Source: Thraustochytrium sp. TN22 (taxonomy: Eukaryota; Sar; Bigyra; Thraustochytrida; Thraustochytriidae). From it: DNA of 64,000 nucleotides. The notes beneath the pieces were generated by a model. The model saw only the letters and a program-made list of their open reading frames with translations. It did not search any database and had not been told where the DNA came from. The position numbers and the translations under genes were made by a program. The stretch lies in assembly GCA_013306675.1 (NCBI GenBank), contig JABLUY010000193.1:1-64000 (forward strand), given 5' to 3'. Positions 8,659 through 18,000 of this stretch are shown in pieces; the first letter of the stretch is position 1, and each line of letters opens with the position of its first letter.

Positions 8659-10767
8659 TCACATGGTGGGCGAGGCGCTGCTGTCGATGATGGTCGGCGC
8701 GCGCTCCGGGTCGATGCTCTCGGTGCGCCTCGGCGCATCGCCTGGCTTCTCGTTTAAGCTGCTGCTGCTGCCGCCGCTGCCGCCGCCGCCGCCGCCGCCG
8801 CCGCCGCTGTTGACAGTGCTTTGGTCGTCGCTGCTGCCGCTGCCGCCGGCACCGGCGCCGCCTGCCGCGGCCGGATCGGTAGAGTCTGCGGTTTGTGGGT
8901 TCGCAGCTGCGGGGTCCTCGGTCTTTGCGTCGGCCGCCTCGCCGTTGCCGAGCTTCTCGCCCGTAGACGGAGCGTCGGTTGCGACGGCGAGCGAGTCGTC
9001 TACGTCGGCATGATCCACGCCCTCCGAGGCCAGCGAGAGGCCGTCGAGGTCGTCGACGTCAAGCGCCGTGGAAGGCATCTTGCGGATCTCCTCCTCGTGG
9101 CCCTCTCGCATAATAGCCATGAAGTCCTTGACGGTGATCTTCCCCTGCAGGCCGAGCGAGCTGTTGCGGCGGATGACCTCATCAAGGACCTTGGACGCAT
9201 ACTGGCCTTCGTCCTCCTCGAGGTGCGAGACGTACATGGTGCGCAGCTGGTCCACGTCGACGAGACCGTCATTGTCCATGTCGAGGCGGGAGAAGGCGTG
9301 GCGAATGACGGTCTCGTCGTGGTCAAAGCTGATGCTGAGCGCAGCGGCGACAAATTCGGTGAAGTGGACCTTGCCAGTGCGGTCAAAGTCCATGGCGTTG
9401 AAGATTCGGTGACATTCCGAGTCGGAGAGCTTGTGGTGGCTGGTGAGCTGCTGCGCGAGCTCCTCGGACGTGATGTAGCCGTCGCCGTCCTTGTCCAGGA
9501 TCTTGAAGGCGCTCTCCAGGTCTTTGATGTCATCGTGCGAGAGCTCGTAGGACACAGCCTGGAGCGCGATGCGCGTGAAGCTGGCCTGGTGCGAGTACTG
9601 ACGCAGGCTCTGGATGATGCCGTCATCTACGATGGAGGCAGAGTCGTTGGAAGACATGGAGCTGATGGCCTCGGAGTCGGAGGCGTCCGAGGAGAGATCG
9701 AGCTTGAACCACGGGTGGTCGAGCGCCTGGCGCGCCGTCATGCGGCGCTTCACATTGATGATGAGGCACTGGCGTACAAAGTCCTTGGCTTCCTCGGAGA
9801 GCGTGCGCCAGACCGGGCGATTCATGGAGTAGACGCCGCGCAGCGCCGAGGCCATGATCTTCTGCTCGGTCTCGCCCTTGAAGGGCGGCGTGCCGGAGAG
9901 CAGCATGTAGACGATGACACCGAGCGACCACATGTCGCATTCGACTCCATAGTTCTTTTTAAGGACCTCGGGCGCGATGTAGTACGAGGAGCCGACGATG
10001 TCGTGCATCTGGTCCGTGGAGGAGTGACCCGAGGATTTGTACTTGACGGAGAGCCCGAAGTCGATGAGCACAAGATCGGAGCCGCCCTGCTCGCGGTACA
10101 CGAAGTTTTCGAGCTTGAGGTCGCGGTGCACGATGCCGCGCGAGTGCAGATAGGCGATCGCGCTCACCATCTGGCGCGTGGTATTTCGCGCGTCGGCCTC
10201 GGTGAAGCGGCCCTTCTTGGAGTCCACGGTGAGGCGCTTGAAGAGCTCGCCGCCCTCGAGCAACTCCATGATGAGGTAGAGATTAAGGCCCTCCTCCTCG
10301 TAGGTCTCATAGAGCTTGGCGATGTGCGGGTGGTCGAGCTTGGACAGCACGAGAATCTCGTCGAGCAGCTCCTGGCGGCGGTGCGACGACATGTTCTTGG
10401 ACAAGCGGAGGATCTTGCACGCGAACTTGCGCTGGTCGTCGCGCCGCTTCACCACGCGCACCGTGCCCCAGTTCCCGGACCCGAGCCAGCCCTCCTCGGC
10501 GCCGCCCTGGGCGTCGCGACTGGACTTCTTGCGCTTGGCGGTCTGCAGTCCCTCGTACACCTTGCGGATGTCCTCGTTCAGGTGCAGCTGCACCATGGCC
10601 TCGTTCAAGGTCGTCATGTCCCTCTGGAACATCGCCTCTCCCGTGAGCGACCCGGACCGCACCTTGCGCCTCCGCACCTCTTCATCCTGGCGTCGCTCGC
10701 CGCCCTCGCCGCCGCTGAGCGCGGCATCGCCCGCCTTCTTCGTCAGTCGCGACCCCGTGCAGCCCAT
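8659..10767 (-). CDS. calcium-dependent protein kinase (CDPK) with N-myristoylation signal
   Basis: A 702-residue protein, starting at the ATG at 10767 so that it begins MGCTGSRLTKK. Gly2, Cys3 and Ser6 form an N-myristoylation plus palmitoylation signal, which is why I prefer it to the upstream ATG at 10938, whose extra 57 residues are Gly/Arg low complexity. The Ser/Thr kinase domain covers about residues 90-350: GSGNWGTV loop, ACKIL lysine, HRDLKLEN loop, DFG and APE. An autoinhibitory-junction region follows, then EF-hands near 425 (DKDGDGYITSEE), 460 (DFDRTGKVHFTE) and 497 (DMDNDGLVDVDQ). A fourth hand (about 530-545) has lost the acidic loop residues. The last 130 residues are acidic then Gly/Ser-rich and are not part of the usual family. 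This is a membrane-attached calcium-responsive kinase. Confidence 0.93.
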   Translation of the reverse strand: MGCTGSRLTKKAGDAALSGGEGGERRQDEEVRRRKVRSGSLTGEAMFQRDMTTLNEAMVQLHLNEDIRKVYEGLQTAKRKKSSRDAQGGAEEGWLGSGNWGTVRVVKRRDDQRKFACKILRLSKNMSSHRRQELLDEILVLSKLDHPHIAKLYETYEEEGLNLYLIMELLEGGELFKRLTVDSKKGRFTEADARNTTRQMVSAIAYLHSRGIVHRDLKLENFVYREQGGSDLVLIDFGLSVKYKSSGHSSTDQMHDIVGSSYYIAPEVLKKNYGVECDMWSLGVIVYMLLSGTPPFKGETEQKIMASALRGVYSMNRPVWRTLSEEAKDFVRQCLIINVKRRMTARQALDHPWFKLDLSSDASDSEAISSMSSNDSASIVDDGIIQSLRQYSHQASFTRIALQAVSYELSHDDIKDLESAFKILDKDGDGYITSEELAQQLTSHHKLSDSECHRIFNAMDFDRTGKVHFTEFVAAALSISFDHDETVIRHAFSRLDMDNDGLVDVDQLRTMYVSHLEEDEGQYASKVLDEVIRRNSSLGLQGKITVKDFMAIMREGHEEEIRKMPSTALDVDDLDGLSLASEGVDHADVDDSLAVATDAPSTGEKLGNGEAADAKTEDPAAANPQTADSTDPAAAGGAGAGGSGSSDDQSTVNSGGGGGGGGGSGGSSSSLNEKPGDAPRRTESIDPERAPTIIDSSASPTM

Positions 10768-11619
10768 CCCGCCGGAGCCGCGCCTCGCCCCGCCGCCGCC
10801 GCCGCCGCCTCCGCCCGCGCGTCGCCGCTGCCGCCGCGCCGGCCGTCCGGCCCGCCGCCGCGCGGCGTAAGACCGCAGAGAGGGAGGGAGAGAGGGGGAA
10901 GGGGGAGGACGGGATTCTGCTTCTGCTTCACTGCTCACACCGTGACGGTCGTCAGCCTGAAGCGGGCCAAGCGGCCAGCTCCCTGACCAGAGACTGCAGT
11001 GGACGCCGCGCGCAACTTTAGCTTTTAGAACCTCACTTGCGCGGCCGGCGCCGCCGGCTTGGACGGCGAACGCTCGACTTGCCAGTTGCTGTGCTGCAGT
11101 GCGGCCCTTCGCCTCCGGCCGAGTCTGAGCAGTAGTAGGCCTAGTAGGCCGCGTCTCGAGCCAAAGTCAGAGTGAGTCAGAGTCCGTGCAGTGTCACGGT
11201 CGCGCCCGAGCCTCGAGGCTCGCGGCGCGAGCTTGCTTCCTCGGACTCGGAGAGGCTGCAGTGCCACTGCACCACTGCAGCGCCGGAGATGACGCGGCCA
11301 GGAGTCGACAACAGTGTCGCCGATGCCAACGACTCTGCTCGCCGAGACGAGGAACTGGGAACCCACTGCAGTGCCGGCTGCGCCCGGCTGCGCAGTCGGC
11401 GCTGCGGCCTGGCACCGCGGCGGCGGCGTACGAGGCCGCCGTGGCCCGCGCCAGGGCCACGGGCAGCGAGCGCCACGCGCCCCTGCGCTGGCGATTGCGC
11501 TGTTCTGTGCCGTGCAAGGAGGGGCACTGGCAGAGCGGCCTGCACTGGCAGCGTGAGCGCGCGGAATCGCGCACAGCAGGAGCGCGCAGCGGCCTCGGCA
11601 GCGGTGCCGCAGAGAACGC
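10768..11619. promoter_or_regulatory. divergent intergenic region between CDPK and zinc-finger gene
   Basis: GC-rich, with CCG triplet repeats near 10793-10815 next to the CDPK start. Motifs of the CTGCAGTG/CACTGCAG type recur near 10991, 11195, 11261-11280 and 11367. No convincing ORF; the open frames here overlap both strands and have no family resemblance. Confidence 0.4.
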
Positions 11620-13209
11620 ATGGCGCCGAGGCAGCTCGAGTGCTGGGTCTGCGTGCGGGGCTTCGCCGGCAGGACTGAGCTGCGCGAGCACGAGCAGACC
11701 AGGGCGCATCTGGAGCTCGTGCTGAGGCAGGCGCTCGGCGAGGAGGAACGCGATGCTCAAGGCAGGCGCAGGGCGCGCAGGCGCAGGGAGCTCGCCGGCG
11801 TTGCGGAGAAGCGCACGGGCAGGGCGCACAACGACAGCGACGAGACCGACGCAGAGATTGGCACTGGCAGCCACGAGCGCCGCCTGAGGGCGCGCGTCGG
11901 ACCGCTGTGGACCGTCGAGGCCTACGCACCAGGCGCGCTCTCGCCCAAGCCGAACCTGGACAGCCACGCGAGCAAGCAGCACGAGCTCTTCTTCTGCGCC
12001 TGCATCCTCAATTGGCGCTTCGGCGTCTGCGCTCGTTGCGAGGGCGCCGACCTCGACGCACGCGCCCTCCGTCAGCGCATCTTCGCCAATCTCTGCGAGA
12101 AGGAGGGCATGGAACTGGAGCGGCTCGACCGTGCGCAAACCTTGCGCCGCGGCTTCACGGCAGCCCTCATGACCGACATCAACTTCGACGCGCACGCCGA
12201 GACGCGCGAGCGCGTGCGCTCCATGAAGGAGCCATCCACGATTCAGCGCCTCCGCCGCCGCATTGGCTATACCTTCGACAAGCGCTTCCGCATGCCCGAC
12301 GATCTCAAGCGCACGCGCAGCCCGCTCGTGACGAGCCGCGTGCGTGACCAAGGCCTGCGCAAGGTCTTCGTCCTGGGCCATGAGATGGACCACCCGCGCA
12401 TCATCGCCCGCCGCAACGCGCCCGAGCTCCCCAAGTCTCTCGTTGAGACCTGGGACCGTGCCAAGCTCAAGGCGAATCGTGTCGCTGCCCGCTTCGTACC
12501 CGGTGTCGAATCCGACGAAACTATTATGGAGAGCAGTCCACTCTTGCCGAGCACGAACCGCAGGCCGGTAATTACGCGTGGCGATCTCTTTGAGGAGCGC
12601 CTACATCGTCTTCGTGACGACCTCAAGCGAGCGTCATTGCGCGCCTCTATTGCGGGCAAGCCACTTTTCCTTGCCCAAAATCATGAGCGAGCTTCTGTTG
12701 CGGGCCAACACATTCCTTCCGCAGCAGACGAGCAGCACGAGCGACAAGATCAAGCACGAATGCTGCATGAGCGGCCTGCCAATGACAAGGCGGAGAGCTC
12801 ACACGTTGAGCCGCGCCCCGAAGAAGAGGACGACGCTCAGGTAGAGGAGCAGCCCCAAGCAGAGAAGACCACAAAATCAGAGGAGGTGCATCAGGCTGGT
12901 ACTCAGCAACAGTCCTCCCAACCTCAAGACAACGTGCAGCAGCAGCCATCACACGCTCCGGACGATGACGCACAGCAGCCGTCGTCGCAGCCGTCGTCGC
13001 AGCCGTCGTCGCAGCCGTCGTCGCAGCCGTCGTCGCAGCCGTCGTCGCAGCCGTCGTCGCAGCCGTCGTCGCAGCCGTCGTCGCAGCGACAGAAGCAATC
13101 TCAAGAAGGAAACCAGCACCTCAGATGTAAGCAGCAAGAGGAACTGCAGGAACTGCAGGAGCAGGAGGAGCAGGGGGACCAGGGGGGGCAGAAGCAACTG
13201 CAGCAATAA
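11620..13209 (+). CDS. C2H2 zinc-finger protein with Q/S repeat tail
   Basis: A 529-residue protein with an ATG start at 11620. The N-terminus carries a single C2H2 finger of the U1/matrin spacing: Cys8 and Cys11 followed by two His about 12 and 18 residues later (CWVCVRGFAGRTELREHEQ). Residues 95-360 form a conserved-looking but unrecognised region rich in Arg and Asp, with a Cys-rich patch CACILNWRFGVCARC at about 127-141 that could bind a metal. From about 370 the protein is Glu/Gln-rich; residues about 453-488 are nine copies of a 12-bp unit encoding QPSS. The protein may bind nucleic acid through the finger; nothing more can be said. Confidence 0.75.
   Translation: MAPRQLECWVCVRGFAGRTELREHEQTRAHLELVLRQALGEEERDAQGRRRARRRRELAGVAEKRTGRAHNDSDETDAEIGTGSHERRLRARVGPLWTVEAYAPGALSPKPNLDSHASKQHELFFCACILNWRFGVCARCEGADLDARALRQRIFANLCEKEGMELERLDRAQTLRRGFTAALMTDINFDAHAETRERVRSMKEPSTIQRLRRRIGYTFDKRFRMPDDLKRTRSPLVTSRVRDQGLRKVFVLGHEMDHPRIIARRNAPELPKSLVETWDRAKLKANRVAARFVPGVESDETIMESSPLLPSTNRRPVITRGDLFEERLHRLRDDLKRASLRASIAGKPLFLAQNHERASVAGQHIPSAADEQHERQDQARMLHERPANDKAESSHVEPRPEEEDDAQVEEQPQAEKTTKSEEVHQAGTQQQSSQPQDNVQQQPSHAPDDDAQQPSSQPSSQPSSQPSSQPSSQPSSQPSSQPSSQPSSQRQKQSQEGNQHLRCKQQEELQELQEQEEQGDQGGQKQLQQ
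12976..13083 (+). repeat. nine 12-bp tandem repeats encoding Q-P-S-S
   Basis: The unit cagccgtcgtcg is repeated nine times without a visible change, in frame inside the zinc-finger gene. Perfect identity between copies suggests recent expansion. Confidence 0.95.
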
Positions 13210-13584
13210 CATCAACATCAACAGCAGCAGTAGCAGTAGCAGCAGCAGCAACCGCCACCGCCACCGCCGCCACCGCAACTGCAACAATCACATCAACATC
13301 AACAACAGCAACAACAACAACAGCAGCAGCAGTCTCAAGATGGCAAGCTGGCTGCAACACGACACACATCAGAATTTTTGGAAATTCCAGACGCAGCGTG
13401 AAAGGCCCCAACACAAAGAGCGCGCCGGAGTTCGGACGTTTGTCGTCGAATGAATCGCACACGCACATGAGAAAAGAAAAGAAAAGAAAGCGGGACCCAC
13501 TCATCGCCGTCTTGTCTTCATCTCCCATTCTCGTCTGGTCTCGATAGATACGGCAGCTTTGCCTTCCTCGTCATTTACACTTGT
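13210..13584. repeat. CAG/CAA/CCG microsatellite cluster in a convergent 3' intergenic region
   Basis: Imperfect CAG, CAA and CCG triplets continue past the zinc-finger gene's stop (about 13210-13335), as though the Gln-rich coding tail once extended further. The rest up to 13584 is the shared 3' flank with TXNDC9 and includes an aaaagaaaagaaaagaaag run near 13471. Confidence 0.7.
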
Positions 13585-14346
13585 TTAGTCCCACCAGTCG
13601 TCATCCTCGTCGAGGTTAGCGGTCTTGCTACGGATGGACTTCTCCGTCTTCTCGAAGCGCGTGACCTTCTTCTCGGAACTAGTCGGGTCCTCGGGCGGCG
13701 TGCCGTCGTGGAATATGGCGCCATGGCGGCCAAGCACGAAAGCGCACATCTCTGTGCTAAAGTCTTCGGTGCCACCAAACTCGTCCAGGCCCGGGATGGT
13801 ATGCTGCGTCTTGCCATTGATCGCAATGACGATAGAAGGTAGCATCCAGATGTTGAGGCGCTCGACGAGGAAGGGGCTCTGCTCGGCGTTGACCTTGATG
13901 AACTTCGTCTCCATGTGCTTGGGGGCGAGATCGCCCAGATGGCGGTCGAGGACCTCGCAGCTGCGCGTGGAGCCACGGTAGAAATGGATGACGACGCGCT
14001 CGCTACCCTTGACATCCTTAAAGAAGTCCTTCTCGCCCTTGACCTCGCGGTACGCGCCGTGACCGAGGGCAGCCCACTCTTCGCGCTTGTTGGCCTGGCG
14101 GCGCATGGCCTGCAGCCGGCGCTCGCGCATCTCCTCCAGATCGCTCTCCTTCATGTCCTCCATGGCGCTGAGCTTGTTGAGGTCCTCGTCCATCTTGTCC
14201 TCGACGTGCTGCAGCGTCTTGAGCACGTTCTTGGCCATGGCGCGTTCCATGTACGCCTGCTGCTGCTCAATGCCGGCCTGCATCTGCTGCATCTGCATTT
14301 CCATAGCCAGGCGCTCGCGCGCCGCGGCCTTGTCCTCGTCCGACAT
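13585..14346 (-). CDS. TXNDC9: thioredoxin domain-containing protein 9 (phosducin-like)
   Basis: A 253-residue protein matching the TXNDC9/PhLP3 family in length and order. A helical N-terminus (about 1-85) includes LEEMRERRLQAMRRQ, and the family-typical GHGAYREV block leads into a thioredoxin fold (about 95-205). The usual CxxC is replaced by a single cysteine in YRGSTRSCEVLDRHL, as in the human protein. LETKFIKVN-type sequence is present as METKFIKVNAEQSPFLVERL. The C-terminus is the acidic DEDDDWWD. Family members modulate the CCT chaperonin during actin and tubulin folding. It lies divergent to ATM. Confidence 0.93.
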   Translation of the reverse strand: MSDEDKAAARERLAMEMQMQQMQAGIEQQQAYMERAMAKNVLKTLQHVEDKMDEDLNKLSAMEDMKESDLEEMRERRLQAMRRQANKREEWAALGHGAYREVKGEKDFFKDVKGSERVVIHFYRGSTRSCEVLDRHLGDLAPKHMETKFIKVNAEQSPFLVERLNIWMLPSIVIAINGKTQHTIPGLDEFGGTEDFSTEMCAFVLGRHGAIFHDGTPPEDPTSSEKKVTRFEKTEKSIRSKTANLDEDDDWWD

Positions 14347-15073
14347 CTTCTCCCGCTGCTGGCTGCAGCCGCTGCTTGCTCGCTCTCGCCGCCGGCGCTC
14401 CGGTGTCTAACCGCCTCGCGAGCCCGCCCGCCCTCCCGGACGGCGGCGCGCGCGTGTGTCGCGCGACGACCGCGACCGTCGGCGCTGGCAGCGCGGGCGC
14501 TGCGACGGCACGGCCCGCGGCGGCGGCGCGCGGCGCGCTTCGACCCGGCGGCGGCCTGGGCTAGCTCCCGACTTGCCCTTCTGCTTCTGTTTGGTCTGAG
14601 AGTGATGGCGGATGGGCTCGCGCCGCGTCCGTTTGACGCCGCCGGCGCTCGCGCGGAGCGCGCCCCCCCGGCGAAAAGAATCACCCGAGTCGGGGCCGGG
14701 CCCCAGTGGGCCGCAGGGGCCCCTACCACTGGGCAGCGCTCGGTCCGTTAGCACCGCCGCGGCACGCAGGGGCGCCCCCCTCGGGGGATCCCCGTCGGGC
14801 CATCACGGCCAGCCGATCACGCGCAGCCAAGCGCACGATGGCCCCCGCGGGATACCCCCCTTGGCGACTTCGTGCACGAAATATTTGAATGTTTCGTGCA
14901 CGATGTTGAAATTCTGATGTCGAGGTGAGATCGCCGACTCGACAGGCAGACGGCGGCAGATGCGCAGGGGACGCGCGCGGGCGCGGGCGCGGCGCGGCGC
15001 GCGGCGCGGCGCGGCGCGGCGCGGCGGGAGCGCTGCTGCGAGAGAGGCGTCAAGCTGACCTCGCAGCCCGCCC
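14347..15073. promoter_or_regulatory. divergent TXNDC9-ATM intergenic region with twin palindromes
   Basis: GC-rich on both sides of a small AT-richer island. The island has a perfect 12-bp palindrome TTCGTGCACGAA at 14869-14880 and a second TTCGTGCACGAT at 14893-14904, 24 bp apart. A GCGGC-type simple repeat lies at about 14990-15030 just before the ATM start. No ORF stands out. Confidence 0.5.
14869..14904. promoter_or_regulatory. pair of TCGTGCACGA palindromes
   Basis: Two copies of the 10-bp palindrome TCGTGCACGA, period 24 bp, about 170-200 bp upstream of the ATM start. The symmetry and spacing of just over two helical turns suit a dimeric DNA-binding protein; this is an inference. Confidence 0.4.
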
Positions 15074-18000
15074 ATGGCGGGCGCGCGCGGCTGGAGCGAG
15101 CTGCGTGCGGCGCTGGGCGAGGTGACCCGGAACAAGGGCGTCAAGGCGCGGCGCCAGGGGTTTGAACGGGTCCGAGCGGCGCTCGACGATGCGCGCTTGT
15201 GCGAGCAGGTGACCTCGCAGAATGCCACCGTGGCCTCGCCGAGCGCATGGGCTGTGGTCTGCTCCGGCCTGCTCGAAACACTCGAACAGCTGCTCGACTC
15301 CACGCGTGCACAGAACCCGGCTCGCACCCTACACGGGCCTGTGTCCGTGCTGAGGCTGGCCGTCACGCGCGCCGGCGGCATAGCCGGCCTGCGGGCGCCC
15401 GCACTCGCCTCTCAGATGCTCGAGTTTAGCTTGCGCATGCTCGACGACGACGACCACTTCCGCGAGCTCGGCGCTGAGTACGTGCAAATCGTGCGGCACC
15501 TGCTTGGCGCGGGCGCCGCCGGGGCGCGCGTCTCCGAGGCGCTCTTGAAGCGCGCCTTTGAGCTGTGCAACAGACGTCTTGGCGTCCTGCTGGCTGGGTC
15601 CGGGTCCTCCTCGTTCGCCGCCCTGATTTCCCCGACAGCCGGCTCCGCCTCCACGATGGCCCTCGAGAGCAGCAGTGGCGATCTGGCGTCGCAGATGGCG
15701 GAGATGCTCCTTCTCTTTCTGCGCGCGGCCCGCTTTCAGCTCCCGGACGACCTACAGGCACGCATCATTGGTCGCGTGCACGGCTGGGTGCTGCGCGAGG
15801 CGCTCGAGGATGAAGACGCGCGCCATCTTGCCGAGGCGGACCGCCTGCTCCTGGAGATTGTCGATGGCTTCATCGGCGCTCGCGGGCGCTCCTTCTTCCC
15901 TGTCCTCGCAGCGCATGCGCACCTCATTCCCACCTACGTGGCCAAGAAGGTCGTGCGCCTCCCGCCCACCTCACCGCTGCGCCTCAGCGCACTCCGCTGC
16001 CTGAGGAGCCAGCTGGCGCTCTACCGCGACCACGCGCGTTCATGGGGGCTCGCGCTGGGGCAGCCTCTTGGGCCCGAGACGGGCCACGGCTCTCTTCTCG
16101 AGCGCGTTGCGACGCTCGCCAGCCACCTTTTTGCGCCGGGTCAGATTCAGGAGATCGTTGCAACTTACGACCAGCGCCTGGACAACCCCGGTCTCCAGGT
16201 GCACCTCTCCCTCGTTGCTGACCTCGTGGACCTGCTTGCCGTGACCGACAAGGCCGGTGCAATTTCAGACATGGCCTCCATCCTGGATCACATCGAAAAT
16301 GACCCTGTCGGGCCGCGGTCTTTCGAGTCCAAGGCCGCCGTCGCCTGGCTCCAGCTCCTTGCCACCTATGTGGCGAGCTACCCATCCACCGGCTGGCATT
16401 CCCAGTCCAAGGACAACCTGGCCCGACTTGTGCGCGCCCTCGAGCAGCGCTTGGAGCGCTGTCTCGAGGGTCGCCAAAACAACGCGCCGGAGCTCCCCTG
16501 GGCGCTGCGCTGCTGCGTGCTCCTCGCGTGTGCCAACGCGGCGCCGCACACGGATGGCCTCTGGGACGGCGTCTGGCGCCTCGTCGTACGTCGCGCGCTT
16601 GTCGTGAGCCGCGAGCTCGGAACGCAGCGCAACGCAGTCCTGGTGCGCGAGTATTCGCTGCATACCGTTTGCGCCCTCCTCGAGCACGGGCGCATTGCTA
16701 CAGCCTCGGCTGGCGCGGCCCTTCCCCAGCTCTGCGTGAGTTATCTGGGTCTCGCCGGGAGCGCAGACGCCCCGCTCGACCTCGGTGCACTGGCACTCCC
16801 CGGCGAAGACGACGCGGATAGCCTCGCACTGGCTGGCGTCGCCAGCGGCGCGCAAGGCGAGGCGTCTGTTGCGCTGCTTGAGACACTCACTACCCTCTTC
16901 CGACGCGCCTCCATGCCCGACCGCGAGGATATTCACCTGCGCGGGGTGGTGCTGGGATGGGCCTTGGGCCGGCTGCCCGGTCCCAAGGCCGCCAGTGCGC
17001 AGACCTCTCTCGCGTCCCTGGCCGACCTCCTCATTGCCCTCACCATGCGCGACGCGCCGGCCTGGTACCCGAGCTCGCTCGACCTACGACCGCCCTGCAG
17101 CGGGACAGCAGCCGCCCTCCGTTCAGAGTCCTGCATCTGCACAGAGGCGCAGGACGCCGGAGAGCGCGTCTTGAAGACGACGCTCATCGGCGCGCAGCGG
17201 CTCGCACTCGAGGTGCTTCAAGGCGAATCCAGTTCCGTCCGCGGCGGCGCCGTGCGGCACGCGGCCCAACTCGCTTACATCATCGGTCGGCTGGCCAATG
17301 CCTGCGACGCGCAGACCTTTCTGTACCAGGACCTGCGCGTCCTCGCTGAGGAGCTGGTGGGCGCCGTCGCCGCCAGGCTCGACAGGGAGGTTCTGGGCAG
17401 ACGGGAGCAGCGTGCCATCATGGCAGCGCTCGCAGCGAATCCGGTGCTTCCAAGCTGGACCGCAGACGCCTCGAGCGCACCTTTCGTCGCCCAGGTGCCT
17501 CGGGGCACCGTGGACGCCATCTTGAAGATGCTCAAGAACATCGAGCTTCATCACCTCGTCCTGTACGAGACTTCCGTGACGTCAGCTTCATCACGCCCGC
17601 CGTCCGGCAGAACGACGCCGGCCGACCCGCCTTCCGCCAAGCGCCGGCGCCTGGGCGAGTCCATCTCCAGTGCGATCGAGAGAGGGGCCGAGTCAGCAAT
17701 GGACGAAAACGACAAGAACCACAGGCACGACGAGAAGGACGACGGCGACGATGATGTCGACGATGATGACGCCTTCGGCGACGACTTCGCCGACGAATTC
17801 GGCGAGGGCAATCAGTCTCAGCACACGACGTCATCTGCGGGCAGCCGGATCGCCGCGCGACGGCTGCTAGGGCGCGCCAGCTCGGCGACGAGCACCACCT
17901 ACAGTGACGCTGGCGCAACGGCGACCACCACCGCCGAGGGCCGGCCTCCGGACGACGTCGATGTCGGCGCGCGGCTGGATCCCGCGGAGGTGCTTCTGCT

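Noticed and set aside
8821-10986. 721-codon + strand ORF antisense to the CDPK
   Set aside because: It mirrors the kinase gene exactly; GC-biased third positions remove stops from the antisense frame. It has no recognisable domain.
12976-13083. CRISPR-like regularly spaced repeats
   Set aside because: A head-to-tail 12-bp coding repeat with no spacers, in a eukaryotic gene.
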